NCBI RefSeq assembly: GCF_945859685.1
Contig: NC_079148.1
Coordinates: 32,561,946 to 32,625,945, forward strand
Origin: Eupeodes corollae
Taxonomy: Eukaryota > Arthropoda > Insecta > Diptera > Syrphidae
DNA length: 64,000 bases
Reading direction: 5' to 3'
Shown here one piece after another: positions 11,055 through 23,275 of this stretch. A program made the position numbers and the translations under genes. The notes under the pieces were generated by a model. That model had not been told where the DNA came from. It was given only the letters and a program-made list of their open reading frames with translations, and did no database searches. How positions within the stretch are numbered: the first letter of the stretch is position 1; each line of letters starts with the position of its first letter.

Positions 11055-12790
11055 ATCAGCTGTACTCAACCTGCGGCCCTCGAGCTTATAAAAGTTGGCC
11101 CGTCGCGTGGTTTAATAAATTCTTAAAATATCGAGTGACTACAGAAAAACTTGAGAAAAAAGTATCCTTTTGAGTTTTCAAAATGGAATCAACACTAGAA
11201 CGTGCATCAGCGGAAAAGTGGACATCGTGCGTTTTCAAAAAAATATTCTAGATGTCACTCTTTTCAACGCCAGGAAATGTTTACCCAACTGGAATCATTT
11301 TATTCAAATTTTGATTGGAAAATTCATAAACACAGCAGTCCAGGCATAATAAGTTAAGATTAGGTACTTACATTTTGAAATTCCGTTAGCACGGTTTCAG
11401 TGAATTTTTGTAAGCATGTATGTATATATCTGATGAAAATAGATCATTTCAAAAAGAATGGAAAACAGAATATTTTGTTGTACCAACGAAACTTATCCTA
11501 CTGAAACACTATTAAGAAATTAACTTTTTGAAGAAGGTCATTACAACAGCAACAAAATGTGATGTCCGTGGTTTTATCTGAAGACTGTGGTAACTTAGGC
11601 ATCTTAGCAAGCACATGAAACCATTCACCGATGAAGAAATTGTCAAAGAATGTTTCGTAAGTGCTGCCGATATACTGTTTGATAAATTTAGCAACAAAAA
11701 ACTTTTAGCTTGGCTTTCGATTCCAGCACTGATATTTCAGCATTATCTCAATGCTCGGTGTTTCTCAGATATTGCACGGAACAGAATTTAATATTAGAAG
11801 AATTTTTCAATTTCCTTCCAAGAAAGGTCAGGCCCGGAGAATAGATTATCTTGATACAATTTCAAATTTTCTAGAGCAGAATGATATTGAAAATCGTGGG
11901 TTTAAGTACAGATGGCTGTATATCCATGACTGGATCTGAAAATGAAAATTGACCAATTTAATTACTTTTCATTGCATTAAGCCTCAAGAAAACTTGGCTG
12001 CACGGATTAAAATAAATAAATTTGGTGGCGCAACGTCCGTGGAGAACTAGGGTCTTGTGAATTATATTCCAGCGATGGCTTAGTAGGGGAAGGGTTTTGG
12101 AAAAGTTTTTTATCTTGCGTCACGAAATAATCCTCTTCTTACAACAAAATAAAAAAGTTTACCCAGAATTGCAAGATGATCAATGGTGGTGTCTTTTAGC
12201 AGTTTTATGCGATATCACAGGAAAACTAAAAAACCTCAGTCGAAAATTGCAAGGACAAAATAACATAATTTCACAGATGACAAGTACAATATTTGCTTTT
12301 GAAGAAAAGCTTAATATTTTTCATGAAGAAATAAGAATTAAACAGCAACAAAATTTTTCCAAAAATGATAATAGCTACAAAGGACCTCATCGACATCTCT
12401 GAAGAAAACTGGTCAACAATATTAAATTACTTAACAGCACTGTCAAAAGAATTTGAAAAAAGGTTTCATGATATAAGAAAAATAAAAAGTGCTTAACTTT
12501 CTCACAAGTGGCTTCTGTTTTAAATCAAGATCAGACAAAGTTTTTTGATGAGTTCATCGATTTTAAAAACGATTCATTTCTTAAAGCTCTCTTTAAGGAA
12601 AAAAGGGAAAAGGGGAATACTTAGACTTTTGGAGCATGGTCCCCGAAAAATAGGCAATCGTCAAAAAAAGTTCAAAAATTCTATTGACATCATTTGGATC
12701 CACATTTGTTTGCGAATCTTCGTTTTCCAAAATTATTATTAACGATAAAAAAATGTCTTGTGGCCCGGGGTAGCGTTACAAAATTATCGG
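11055..12790 (+). pseudogene. hAT transposase fossil (GTF2IRD2/ZBED-like type)
   Basis: Broken plus-strand hAT transposase. Recognisable pieces, in order: FSLAFDSSTDISAL (about 11705-11745), matching the family's DESTDIS motif; FFNFLPRKVR (about 11800); LEKFFILRHEIILFLQQ followed by ELQDDQWWCLLAVLCDITG (12097-12240), typical of the GTF2IRD2-like group; LQGQNNIISQMTSTIFAFEEK; and at 12590-12760 the C-terminal dimerisation region, with LFKEKREKGNT, DFWSMVP and STFVCESSFSKIIINDKK in shifting frames. Several stops and frameshifts prove it dead. Near both ends lie 'gcggccc' and 'gtggcccggg', as often seen around this class, but exact inverted ends and target duplication are not resolved. A SINE piece interrupts it at about 12013-12083. 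Confidence 0.7.
12013..12083 (-). repeat. SINE 3' fragment in hAT fossil
   Basis: Minus-strand piece of the tRNA-derived SINE containing only the 3' tail: TTTGGTGGCGCAACGTCCGT and GAACTAGGGTCTTGTGAATT on the plus strand. It has the same tail as at 4690-4745. Confidence 0.6.
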
Positions 12791-13609
12791 TTAGATTGAC
12801 TTAAAACTTTATGATGTATGCTATTGAATGCATATTTTTTTATAAGTTCTTTAAGAATTTTAAATAATTATTTAAAAGGGTCCCAATAAAAAGTTATCAG
12901 AGTGGTCCGCATCCCAACTTTGCACGGGGTAAAGTTTTCCCGTGAATAGCAAATTAAAAAGCATTATATGACCTTTTTCAAAAAAATGCTTGAATTTGGT
13001 TAGTTAAGTTCGGTACTTGTGAGCTTGTTGCTCTAGAACTTGAATGCCATACAAAGTAAAACAACCGTTTATTCTTCCTGAATGCGACGAATTGAAAACA
13101 AACACAAAATTTTCATAATTTGAAAAATATTTTTAATTTCAAAAAGTAAAACTTTTAAACATATTATAACTTTTCATATATTCACAACTAAATGAGTCCA
13201 GTTTATAGAAGGCCACTCATAACAAAATGAAGGATATAAGCTACACTTCCATGTAGTACATCTATTGAGGTTTCCAATAAGAAGTTTTATTTGGAGTAAC
13301 CTGCTATTTTGTCAGCAGTAACTTCAAATTAAACAAAAGTATACAAACTTCAACACTCAAATTGTTGCAACTCGCCATTTGAAAATATCAAAGTGCAACA
13401 CAATCAACAAAACAATCCAAATTTTTCAAGGCATTAATTCAGATTATGTTGTTTATCGTTGAGATTATCATTGCAAATTGCCACCGAAAAGTTTGTGATT
13501 AAACACCTTAAGGCTTTTTTTGGTGCCACTTGAAAGTCTAAGTCTATGCCAATTCTCCACAATCAAGATTCAAGGCCTTAAAGATATAATTCAAACAAAT
13601 TATAAAATT
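12791..13609. other. Intergenic, no gene seen
   Basis: AT-rich non-coding sequence. No repeat family from this window was recognised in it. Confidence 0.4.
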
Positions 13610-15990
13610 ACTTACTTACTTAAGGTGGCGCTACAGTCCTGTGTGAACTAGGGCCTCACCCAACAAACTTCTCCGTCTAGCTCGGTCCCTAGCTAGATGT
13701 CTCCAGTTTCGCGCTCCAAGTTGGGTTAGGTCACTTTTCACTTGTGCGCGCCACCTGATCCGAGGTCTTCCTCTACTGCGCTGTCCTGTGGGTGCGGATT
13801 CGAAGACTTTCCGGGCCGGAGCATTGGTTTTCATGCGCTCTACGTGACCCAGCCATCTTAGTCGTTGGACTTTTACCCTTCTGGCTAAGTCTACGTCGCT
13901 GTACAGCCCGTACAGTTCGTCGTTCCATCTTCTCCTCCACTCCCCTTCGATGCATACGGGACCGTAGATCACACGAAGAACTTTTCTCTCGAAGCGTCCC
14001 AAGGTGCTTTCATCCGCTTTTGTCATAGTCCATGCTTCTGCACCGTATAGCAGGACGGGGATGATAAGGGTCTTATATAGCAACACTTTGGTCCCTCGAG
14101 AGAGGACTTTACCACTCAATTTCCTCTTAGTCCAAAGAAACAGCGGTTAGCAAGAGTTATTCTGCGTTTGATCTCAGCGTTGGCGTTGTTTCCTGCGTCT
14201 ACAGCGGATCCTAGGTAGACGAAGTCCTTGACTACCTCAAAGTTACGTCAGCATGTACTTTGTTTTGCCCTCATTAACTGTTAAACCCATTTTAGCCGCT
14301 TCTGCCTCAATACTCACAAAAGCCCCATTGACATCACCCTGAGTTCTTCCGATTATGTCAATGTCATCAGCATATGCCAGTAGTTGGACTGACTTTTGTA
14401 AGATAGTGCCTCTAGTGTTGACGTGTGAGCTCTGCACTATTCTTTCAAGCACGATGTTAAAAAAATCACATGACAGCGCATCACCTTGTCTAAAACCTTT
14501 TTTGACATCGAAAGGTTCTGTTAAGTTGTTTCCAACCTTTGTGGAGCAGCGATTCTCCATGGTCATCCTGCACAAACGGACGAGTTTGGCAGGGATGCCA
14601 AAACTAGACATGGCTCTATACAGCTCGTCCCTGTAGATGCTGTCATATGCGGCCTTGAAATCGATGAAAAGATGGTGGGTGTCGACTTGGTGTTCTTTTG
14701 TTTTTTCCAGGATCTGCCGTAATGTGAATATTTGATCAACTGTTGACTTTCCTGGTCTAAAACCACACTGATAAGGACCTATCAGGTTCTTGACGATGGG
14801 CTTTAGACGTTCACATATTACGGCAGAGAAGATTTTATAGGCGATGTTAAGTAGACTGATTCCACTATAGTTGGTGCAGTTTAGAGGGTTTTCTTTTTTC
14901 TCCTGAAAAAACAATACTTAGGTTCCATTCATCGGGCATGCTTTCTTCCGACCATATCTTACAGATAAGTTGGTGCATGCTCCTAACCAACTTATCTCCA
15001 GCTGCTTTAAAGAGCTCGGCATTCAATCCATCCGCTCCAGCGGCTTTAGTAGACTTTAGATATGGCAATCTTTACTTCGTCTTAGTCGGGAGGACGGGAT
15101 TGTTGGCTTTCGTCGTCTATGTTGAATGGATCATCCTGCCTGACAGCGGAATTCAGCACGTCGTCGCCGTTATACAGTCTGAAGAAGTGGACCTTCCATA
15201 TCATCAGCATTGACTGCGGTTCCACTATGATGTTTCCACTTTCGTCTTTGCAGCCTTCGGTTCTAGGTTTATGTACCTGTGAATTTCGTTTCACCTGTTT
15301 ATAAAACTTTCGAACCTCATTCCTGATTATATACCTCTCAACATCCTCGACCGCACGCTTCTAATGCCCTCTCTGTTTCCTTCTAAGAAGTCGGCGTTCC
15401 TCTCGCCTCTTCTGCTCATAGAGCTTATGAGCAGCTCTCGTCCTTTTATGCAGCGCCACTTTGCGTGCCTGTTGTTTGGCTGCATTTGCCTGCCGACATT
15501 CCTCATCAAACCAGGGGTTCCCTGATTGCATCTTGTCAATGTTGCCACTGGTTTTCGATACATTGTGTTGGCGGCAAAAAACTTCGAAAGAGGTTACTTG
15601 TAACTCGGCCGGAAAAGAATTTGGCGATCTCTGGCGATTGAAGCCGTTCGACGTTGTATCTTCTCCCAGCACCTCCCTGTTTTGCCTTGGGTCTGGAAAT
15701 CCGTAGTGCTACCTTGACTACAACGAGGTAGTGGTCCGAGTCGATGTTAGCTCCTCGGAAAGTTCGTACATTCATAATGCTGGAAGCGTGTCTGACGTCG
15801 ATCGCAATATGGTCAATCTGGTTGACGGTAGATTGATATGGAGAAGTCCAAGTTCCTTTGTGGATGTTGAGGTGTGAAAAACGCGTACTGGCTACCATGA
15901 CGTTTCGCCCCGCAGCAAAATCTATGAGCCTGAATCCATTGTCGGAAGTGTCTACCATTTGAACATCAATATGGCGAATAGGCCAGTGAA
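13610..15990 (-). mobile_element. RTE-like LINE, copy 1 (endonuclease-reverse transcriptase remains)
   Basis: Minus-strand non-LTR retrotransposon, 5'-truncated near 15990. 15536-15958 encodes the end of an apurinic-type endonuclease (HIAIDVRHASS, GANIDSDHYLVVVKV, the D-H catalytic motif). 15361-15672 gives NPWFDEECRQANAAKQ. 15082-15294 has the linker. 14865-15068 has KSTKAAGADGLNAELFKAAG. 14243-14914 is the RT core, with SGISLLNIAYKIFS, FIDFKAAYDSIYR, KKGFRQGDALSCDFFN and an intact AYADDIDIIGR. 13631-14119 is the C-terminal region (VLLYGAEAWTM, RLRWLGHVERM). The frames are separated by several shifts. The 3' end on the sense strand reads AGGACTGTAGCGCCACCTTA followed by (TAAG)n, the tail shared with the SINE. 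Confidence 0.8.
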
Positions 15991-15997
15991 AATTTCC

Positions 15998-16290
15998 AGA
16001 TATGGTGCTGATAGATAGTTACATTGCCAGAGGTCTTGGGTTCGATCCCTACCTTTGCCATTTAAATTTTTTTTTCGCGGGTACTGCCTCTTGCGAGGAA
16101 TTGACAATTTCTCCAAGAGTAATTCTTGTCATGAAAAGTGCTTTCTCAAAGTAGCCGTTCGGATTCGGTTTGAGACTGTAGGTCCCTCCTATCCCTAACA
16201 ACATTACTCCCACGCAGGAATGGAAGAAATGGAGAGTTGTAAGTCACTAGGCCCTAGTTCCCAACGGACTGTTGCGCCACCAAATTTATA
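15998..16290 (+). repeat. tRNA-derived SINE
   Basis: Plus-strand copy with an A-box-like TGGTGCTGATAGATAG region (about 16003) and a clear B-box GGGTTCGATCCC (about 16029-16040). The body has CTTGCGAGGAATTGACAATT and CAAGAGTAATTCTTGTCATG, and the 3' tail is CCCTAGTTCCCAACGGACTG followed by TTGCGCCACC. It lies directly beside the 5'-truncated end of the RTE-like LINE. Confidence 0.8.
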
Positions 16291-19033
16291 TAACTATTAT
16301 GGTGCTGCAGTTGTAGTAGCAGCCATTTAACTGAACTGTTAATGACACATCTTCCTCTTTGCAATTAAATAAATAGTCGTTTTTTCAATATTAAAATAAA
16401 ACCATACATCATGCACATTGATATAACCGATTGCAGAGTAACAATTTTTGTAAACGTTTTTCTTTTCGAAATTTGAGATTTTTTAAAGAATTAATGGCGT
16501 TTCATTAGTTTTTTACCACCACTATTTTTGGTCGTCATTTTTTTGTTCAGAATATTTTTGACAAATAGGATTTATACCTTTCGAAATATTTTTGAAATGT
16601 GATAATGTCTTTATATTTGAGATCATAATTTTGAAATCATTATCAAATGTAATGTTTTTTTTTTTAAATAAATTTCGTAAGCAAGTATAAACAACTCAGT
16701 CGTGCATTTTCTTTTTCTCATGTTTTTGTCATTACAACTGTAAAAAAATAACAACAAATCATAAATGATAACTGCAACAGTGATTATCTTAATTTAAACA
16801 AAAAAAAACACATTTTATTAAACATTACAACAATTTTTTATATCACCTTGCAAAATATTAAACTTGTTTGCGATAACGAAAACGAAATATATATGAGTTC
16901 AAGAGGCGACTTAACCGGAAACTAGGTATGTCGGTATATCGCTCATAACTTTCATGCGTCATCATATTACAACTACAATTTTGAATTTTTTAAATGAAAA
17001 CAAAAAATCTCAAAAAATAAATAAAAACAAAAAAAGCAATAAATAAACAAAGCGTGCAAAAAAAAAACAAAATTCCTAAAAAAATCATTGAAGCAAAAAA
17101 TAAAATGAAATGAAAAGAGCGCCAAAATTCTCGCTTCTGACCTGTTTTTGTCTTTTTGATTTTTGTTTGTGGCTTCTTTTAGAAAAAAATATAAACATAT
17201 ACAAATAATTTGATATTCAATTAACACAACACACATTATTTATCAAAATGTAGATTTTTTAATTTCTTTTCGTTTTGTTTATTTGTTTAAATGTTTATTT
17301 ATTTTAGTGCCGTGGTTAAAATTATGTTCTTGATGTGCATTTAAAAAAAAAAATAGAAATCTTATCTTAAAACTGGAAAACCCTGTAGATAACACTGAAC
17401 TTTAAAAAAAATTCAATTTTACAACATCCCATTAAAAATTTTGTGTTTGTTCATTCGTTTCCATGTTCAATTAGTTTTCAAATTATTTAGGAATTTTCAT
17501 TATCTTCAATATTCATTTACTTATACCTTAAATTTTTATTTTTGATTAATATTTTTGTATTTGCTCTAAAGCTCTTTTTAGTAGATACACATCTACGTTT
17601 CATAGATACTTCTACATATATATATTTTGTTGCAAGCAATTTTGTCTTGGACTTCAATAGTTAATTTTTGCATTCTTGTCATTTCCTGTGGCCTTTTTTT
17701 ATATTTTCGCTAGCTGAGCTGAGAATGCATCTGGTTGAGTCTAGAACTGCATCATCATCATCAACTTCATCACCACCAAAGAGTTGATGGTCCGGCTGTA
17801 TAGATAGAAAAGTACCCAACAGGTTCTAGCTTCTTAAAAAACATTTGTATTTATCTTTTTTTTACGTTTGGAAGTGAATTCTTTTGAGAATAAATAATAA
17901 CAAAAAAAAGAAAAAAAAACAAAAACTAGGTACAAAAAATTTGCCATTTTCATGAAGTATAGATGTGTATCTATAAGGTAACTTGTAGAACTTTAGACAT
18001 ACGTATACATATAGGCAGAAGTGTTTGTTTGTGCTCCAAACAGAAGCCAATTCGTATCTTATGTATGGAGGTACGAGTACGAGTATATACTTATACTTAC
18101 ATCTAAGAAGGAAATAGCAACAATAACAACAAAGAAAAAATAAGAAATAAAAATAAAATACATCAATGAGAGAGGCTTGTCTTGTTTTTCCCGGTTTAGT
18201 TTACAATCAAGGTAAAATTTTTATTTCCCTCATTATTTTATATTACAGCTACAGTCGGATCTCTCTAAGTCGAACTGTCTTAAGAAACATTAAGGTTTTA
18301 CGAATTACTATTAGATCATTTTGTTGGTTTTAATATTTCGGGTATTTTTAAAAAAATTGCTTTTAAGATGAAGTTCTAGAAATTTATTCATGGCAGTAAA
18401 GAAAGGTACTAGTGAGATAATTCTAGAATTTATATTTTAGGTAATGTATTTTAAAATGTTCGTATAGTGAATTAAAATAACAACACCAAGAAAAATCTAA
18501 GAAATGTTATAGACCTTATTATGTAGTACAACAGGTAAAAAACATTCGATAAACTACAAAATACTTTAAAGTTAATTAAAATTGTAAATATACGTTAAAT
18601 TTTTTGTGTGAAATAAAAACCAAAATAGTTTTCAGAAACATCTCTAATATGAAATTGTTTTTCTTTCAACTACTTCCCTTCTTTCCACTTCCGTTTTTCA
18701 AAGTTTGGTTATTCATGAAGGCCAACTATTAAAGTAGTAATGCAAATGTTGAAGATTAAGGGGAGCTTTTTAATTAATTTGATTTATCTGTGGTGTACAA
18801 TCCCAAATCATATAATTCTGCGTAAATTTTGATATTATTATAATAATTATAAACATCACAATCGTATTTATTTAAACACAATTATTTAAACCAGGAGGAG
18901 GTGTTGTAAGTACGGAATTTTTCACTGGTAAATTTCTTTGTAAATTTTTCATTGTTCTTGTTGGCAAAACCGATAAAGATGTGAAATTACTGTTTGTGGA
19001 GGCGTATTTGAAGCGTTCAAATCCATTTTAAAT
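16291..19033. other. Long non-coding AT-rich stretch
   Basis: No supported gene. It holds T-runs and A-runs (16640-17250), an (ATC)n patch at about 17750-17765 and a sequence at 18251, CAGTCGGATCTCTCTAAGTC, that resembles a pogo/Tigger-type terminus without a visible partner. Open frames (16973-17236, 17862-18050) are low-complexity. Confidence 0.45.
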
Positions 19034-19113
19034 TGCAGTTAAGCTTTGTTCTTAAATATTTCGAACACAATTTTTACAATCAGGCAAAATTAATCAAATC
19101 ACAAGTTATATTC

Positions 19114-20399
19114 CAATCGATGTTGTCGATCAGCAACAAATAGACTTTGAAGTTTCTTGTTTCACGACTGCTGTTGAAGAAAGTGTTGACATTTCAGTTC
19201 CTAAAAAACAAATATTATGTCATGACAGGGCCAACTTATAACCACCTAACATTTTACATCTAATAAAAACTCGGAACAGCAACCGAAGAAAATGGAAAAG
19301 AACAAGAGACCCTCATCATAATTCAGAAGTTAAGGTACTTAACATCTTAATAAAGGATTCAATTTTAGCTTATAGGAACCAAGCATGGAATGAAAAATTA
19401 CAGAGATTAGACAAAGGGAGTAAGCCTTTTTGGAATTTAGTCAAAATAATCAAAAAGAAAAATACGTATATTCCAGCTTTCAAAGTTGGGAATAATGTAA
19501 TGATTCCAATTGTTGAAAAAGCGAATGCCTTGGCTGAAACCTTTTATGTAAACCATTTTACTACAGGTATCCTTTGTAATACTACAGTTAAGTCAGTGGT
19601 CAGTGACTCAATCAATTTTATAAACTCAAGTACTGCAAATGATATTTATGGGCATGTTTCATTTCAAGACGTCAAAGATGTACTTATGGCACTTAAAACA
19701 AGAAAATCTGCGGGTTTTGATGGTATTAAAAATTTGTATTTAAGGAATTTGCCAAAATCGGGAATTAAATTCTTACAACTCCTATTTAACTGTTGTTTGA
19801 AGGTGAGCTACTTTCCTAATGTTTGGAAAACACCCAAAATAATACCCATTTTGAAGCCTGGTAAAAGTGCAAATTCACCAAGCAATTATAGACCAATAAG
19901 TTTATTAAGCTCACTAAGCAAATGTTTCGAACAGATTCTTAAAAGCAAACTTGTGTCTCAAGTGACTAGAAATAATATTTTACCGCTTGAGCAATTTGGC
20001 TTTAGGGCTCACCACAGCACAGTACATCAAGTTCATCGAATTACCGAACACATTAAAAATAATTTTAGAATGGGTAAAAGTACGGGAATGGTACTCCTTG
20101 ACATTGAAAAAGCATTTGATACTGTTTGGCATTATGCATTATCACACAAACTTTTAAGACTCAATTTCCCAATGTACCTTATAAAGACCATTCAATCCTT
20201 TCTGTCTGAAAGGAAGTTTAAGGTTTCAATAAATAATTGGTTTTCTGAATCTTACAATATCATAGCAGGTGTACCTCAAGGCTCGGTGCTAGGTCCAATC
20301 AGTAGTATTGTTTAAGATTTATACCGTAACTCTGTAAATTGTGCAATATACTTTAAGAAAAAATGTAAGAATATTCTGCTACAATAAATACAATACAAT
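19114..20399 (+). mobile_element. Jockey-clade LINE fragment
   Basis: Plus-strand ORF2 remnant with a 13-bp target duplication ACAAGTTATATTC (19101-19113 and 20400-20412). 19500-20315 is open for 271 codons: residues ~60-80 have ALKTRKSAGFDGI, then ILKPGKSANSPSNYRPISLL, EQFGFRAHHSTVHQV, LLDIEKAFDTVWH and GVPQGSVLGP. These are RT domains 1-4. The frame then runs into 3' UTR-like sequence (ISSIV, stop), so the YADD-containing half has been deleted. The linker between endonuclease and RT is still readable upstream from about 19114, with one stop near 19240. The tail is a (CAATA)n-like repeat. Confidence 0.85.
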
Positions 20400-20412
20400 A
20401 CAAGTTATATTC

Positions 20413-21098
20413 GTCAAATGATCTTTAAAAAAATTAGACGTTGTCCTTCGATTAAAATATATCAGATAGTTTTTTTTTCTCTAATTTTTTAGACGGATAT
20501 GTATGATTAATAAACCCGTCGAAAAACAATCATGTTTCTAAAAGATTTTTTGATATGTTTTTGTGAAAATCCTTTCTGCTTCTTTTGGTGGCATCAACTT
20601 AAAAAAAAAATATTTGAAACCGATATCTCTAAGCTTTGTTCTTAAATATTTCGAACACAATTTTTACAATCAGGCAAAATTAATCAAATCTCAAGTTATA
20701 TTCGTCAAATGATCTTTAAAAAAATTAGACCTACAAATTTTCATTTGTAGTTCAAGGAAATGTAAATCAAAGAAAACTGCGTGTTGAAAGATTTCTATTA
20801 AAACTTAATAGTTTCTTTAACAATTAAAGGCCAATCAATTGTTGCCATTGTAAATAACTTATTAATAACCCAGTGTATGAAATCACAAGCTTGCATAACA
20901 AGATACTTAATTAACCACAAAAATGTTGGATTTAATGGAGCGCGCGTTCGAATTACGGAGGTCCTGCTGTAATTTTGTCTGTACCTATATGGGTTTAGTA
21001 TCTATTCCGTTTGAATGCTATTTTTTTAGGAATTTAATAATGTTATAAAAGACAAATTTAATTTAATATTTTCATTTTGTTTAATAGCATATTGTATA
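20413..21098. repeat. Local direct repeats, non-coding
   Basis: A ~100-bp segment (TAAGCTTTGTTCTTAAATAT ... CAAATGATCTTTAAAAAAAT) occurs at 19034-19113 continuing at 20413-20440, and again at 20631-20730. A second segment starting GTTGTCCTTCGATT (20441) recurs at 22225, both followed by GGATATGTATGATTAATAAA. Part of 20560-20640 resembles the Jockey-like tail (TATTTGAAACCGATATCTCT). No gene. Confidence 0.5.
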
Positions 21099-21100
21099 TA

Positions 21101-22042
21101 AACGGTGATTTTTAAGAGCTTGAGAACTTTTTTAAAAAAAAACGCATAAAATTTGCAAAATCTCATCGATTCTTTATTTGAAACGTTAGATTGGTCCATG
21201 ACATTTACTTTTTGAAGATAATTTCATTTAAATGTTGACCACGGCTGCGTCTTGGGTGGTCCATTCGGAAAGTCCAATTTTGGGTAACTTTTTCGAGCAT
21301 TTCGGCCGGAATAGCCCGAATTTCTTCGGAAATGTTGTCTTCCAAAGCTGGAATAGTTGCTGGCTTATTTGTGTAGACTTTAGACTTGACGTAGCCCCAC
21401 AAAAAATAGTCTAAAGGCGTCAAATCGCATGATCTTGGTGGCCAACTTACCGGTCCATTCCTTGAGATGAATTGTTCTCCGAAGTTTTCCCTCAAAATGG
21501 CCATAGAATCGCGAGCTGTGTGGCATGTAGCGCCATCTTGTTGAAACCACATATCAACCAAGTTCAGTTCTTCCATTTTTGTCAACAAAAAGTTTGTTAG
21601 CATTGAACGATAGCGATCGCCATTCACCGTAACGTTGCGTCCAACAGCATCTTTGAAAAAATACGGTCCAATGATTCCACCAGCGTACAAACCACACCAA
21701 ACAGTGCATTTTTCGGGATGCATGGGCAGTTCTTGAACGGCTTCTGGCTGCTCTTCACTCCTAATGCGGCAATTTTGCTTATTAACGTAGCCATTTAACC
21801 AGAAATGAGCCTCATCGCTGAACAAAATTTGTCGATAAAAAAGCGGATTTTCGAATTTCGAACCGAACACTGATTTTGGTAATAAAATTCAATGATTTGC
21901 AAGCGTTGCTCGTTAGTAAGTCTATTCATGATGAAATGTCAAAGCATACTGAGCATCTTTCTCTTTGACACCATGTCTGAAATCCCGCGTGATCTGTCAA
22001 ATACTAATACATGAAAATCCTAACCTCAAAAAAATCACCCTC
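21101..22042 (-). mobile_element. DD41D (rosa-type) mariner, copy 2
   Basis: Same family as 6958-8049, flanked by TA at 21099-21100 and 22043-22044, with ends AACGGTGATTTTT and AAAAATCACCCTC. 21205-21870 is open for 221 codons on the minus strand and keeps the catalytic half: FSDEAHFWLNGYVN, FQQDGATCHTARDS and CDLTPLDYFLWGY, then the C-terminal end NWTFRMDHPRRSRGQHL that copy 1 has lost. Conversely, about 310 bp covering the N-terminal HTH region is missing here; sequence jumps from AAAAGCGGATTTTC to GAATTTCGAACCGAACACTG near 21850. It cannot encode a complete transposase. Confidence 0.85.
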
Positions 22043-22044
22043 TA

Positions 22045-22379
22045 GTTTTGCTATTTTTTTTTATTTTTGTACAAATGTGTTTTTAAAATAAGCTTCATAA
22101 AGCTTAATTTACTTTCAAAACATAATTTACTAATTATAATACTGGCTTTAAAAATATTGAAATGTTTCTTAAAATAGAAATGTGGAAGTGTCCCCACACA
22201 CGAATTGCATTTAGTGAGCTCGTTGTCCTTCGATTTAAATATATTAGTTAGTTTTTTTCTAAATTTTTGGGCGGATATGTATGATTAATAAACCCGTTGA
22301 AAAACAATCATGTTTAAATAAAATATTGATTGATATGTTTATTATTATAATTAAAATTATACAAACAAAGACTTAATAA
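22045..22379. other. Intergenic, part of local repeat
   Basis: AT-rich; 22225-22320 repeats the segment at 20441. No gene. Confidence 0.4.
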
Positions 22380-23275
22380 ATAAAAAAAAGAGGATAGGAC
22401 GCACACTCGCAAGTTCCTATCCTGCCCGTCTGTCGATTTCTCTTAATGTTTAACAAAATAAATGTTAATAACAATATTTATTGTAATATATCAATTTTTA
22501 AGTCAATATATTTCTTTAATCTCATAATACTTGAGCCAAAAAACATTTCCCATCAGGTTTTTGTTGTTTTTAAAGGTTTTCGTGTTTTGAAAAAAAGTTA
22601 TCAATTGGGTGTTTCTAGATTCTAATTTTCTTATTAAATACAAACTGGCTATTAGATCTTACTGAAAAAATACTAAATGTTAAAAACAATATTTCCATTA
22701 AAAAATAGTTTCAAGGAAATAACTTTGATTATTGGGAAGATATTCAAGTCGAAAATCAATATTTATGAATTTTCAGTAGTATTGTTTTAGGTTTTTATTT
22801 TTTGTAACAGTTGCTTCGATTTTGATAAAAAAAATTGCCAAATGTCAAAAAAGTTGTCCTTCATAACATAGAATTATTTTGGAAGGAATATCATTTTTAG
22901 TTCGCAAAATGAGATCAGTTTTCTTGATTTATAAGATTTAATAGAAGTCGCTTATGTTATTTGGATGTTAGAGGCAGGTGGATCCAACACAATTTTTCAC
23001 TTTTTTTTAAAATTGCTATAGTAAAAAAAAACACTAACTTAATTTTAGTGAAAGTCCCTTCTGCATTTTTGGTGTCATTATTATCTCTGAATGTTCTTGA
23101 GATAAAGCCGACGAAATAAGGTTCTGGGAATATACGAACGTTTGTACAAAAACGCATACAGACATCGCTCTAAAAACCTTTTACTTGGGTTCTAGGGAAA
23201 TGGCAATAGTTGTCAAAATTTTCAATTCCACAAATCGGACTAATTGCAATAACTTCCTATGAGAAGTTAAACATT
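22380..23275 (+). mobile_element. Jockey-like LINE tail, diverged subfamily (copy G)
   Basis: Starts with an A-run and GAGGATAGGACGCACACTCG, where a 9-bp stem AGGATAGGA (22391-22399) pairs with TCCTATCCT (22415-22423). It continues with GCCCGTCTGTCGATTTCTCT and one GTCGAAAATCAATATTTATG unit, and ends at CAATAACTTCCTATGAGAAG (about 23250-23270). Layout equals the other tail copies with different stem bases. Confidence 0.65.
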
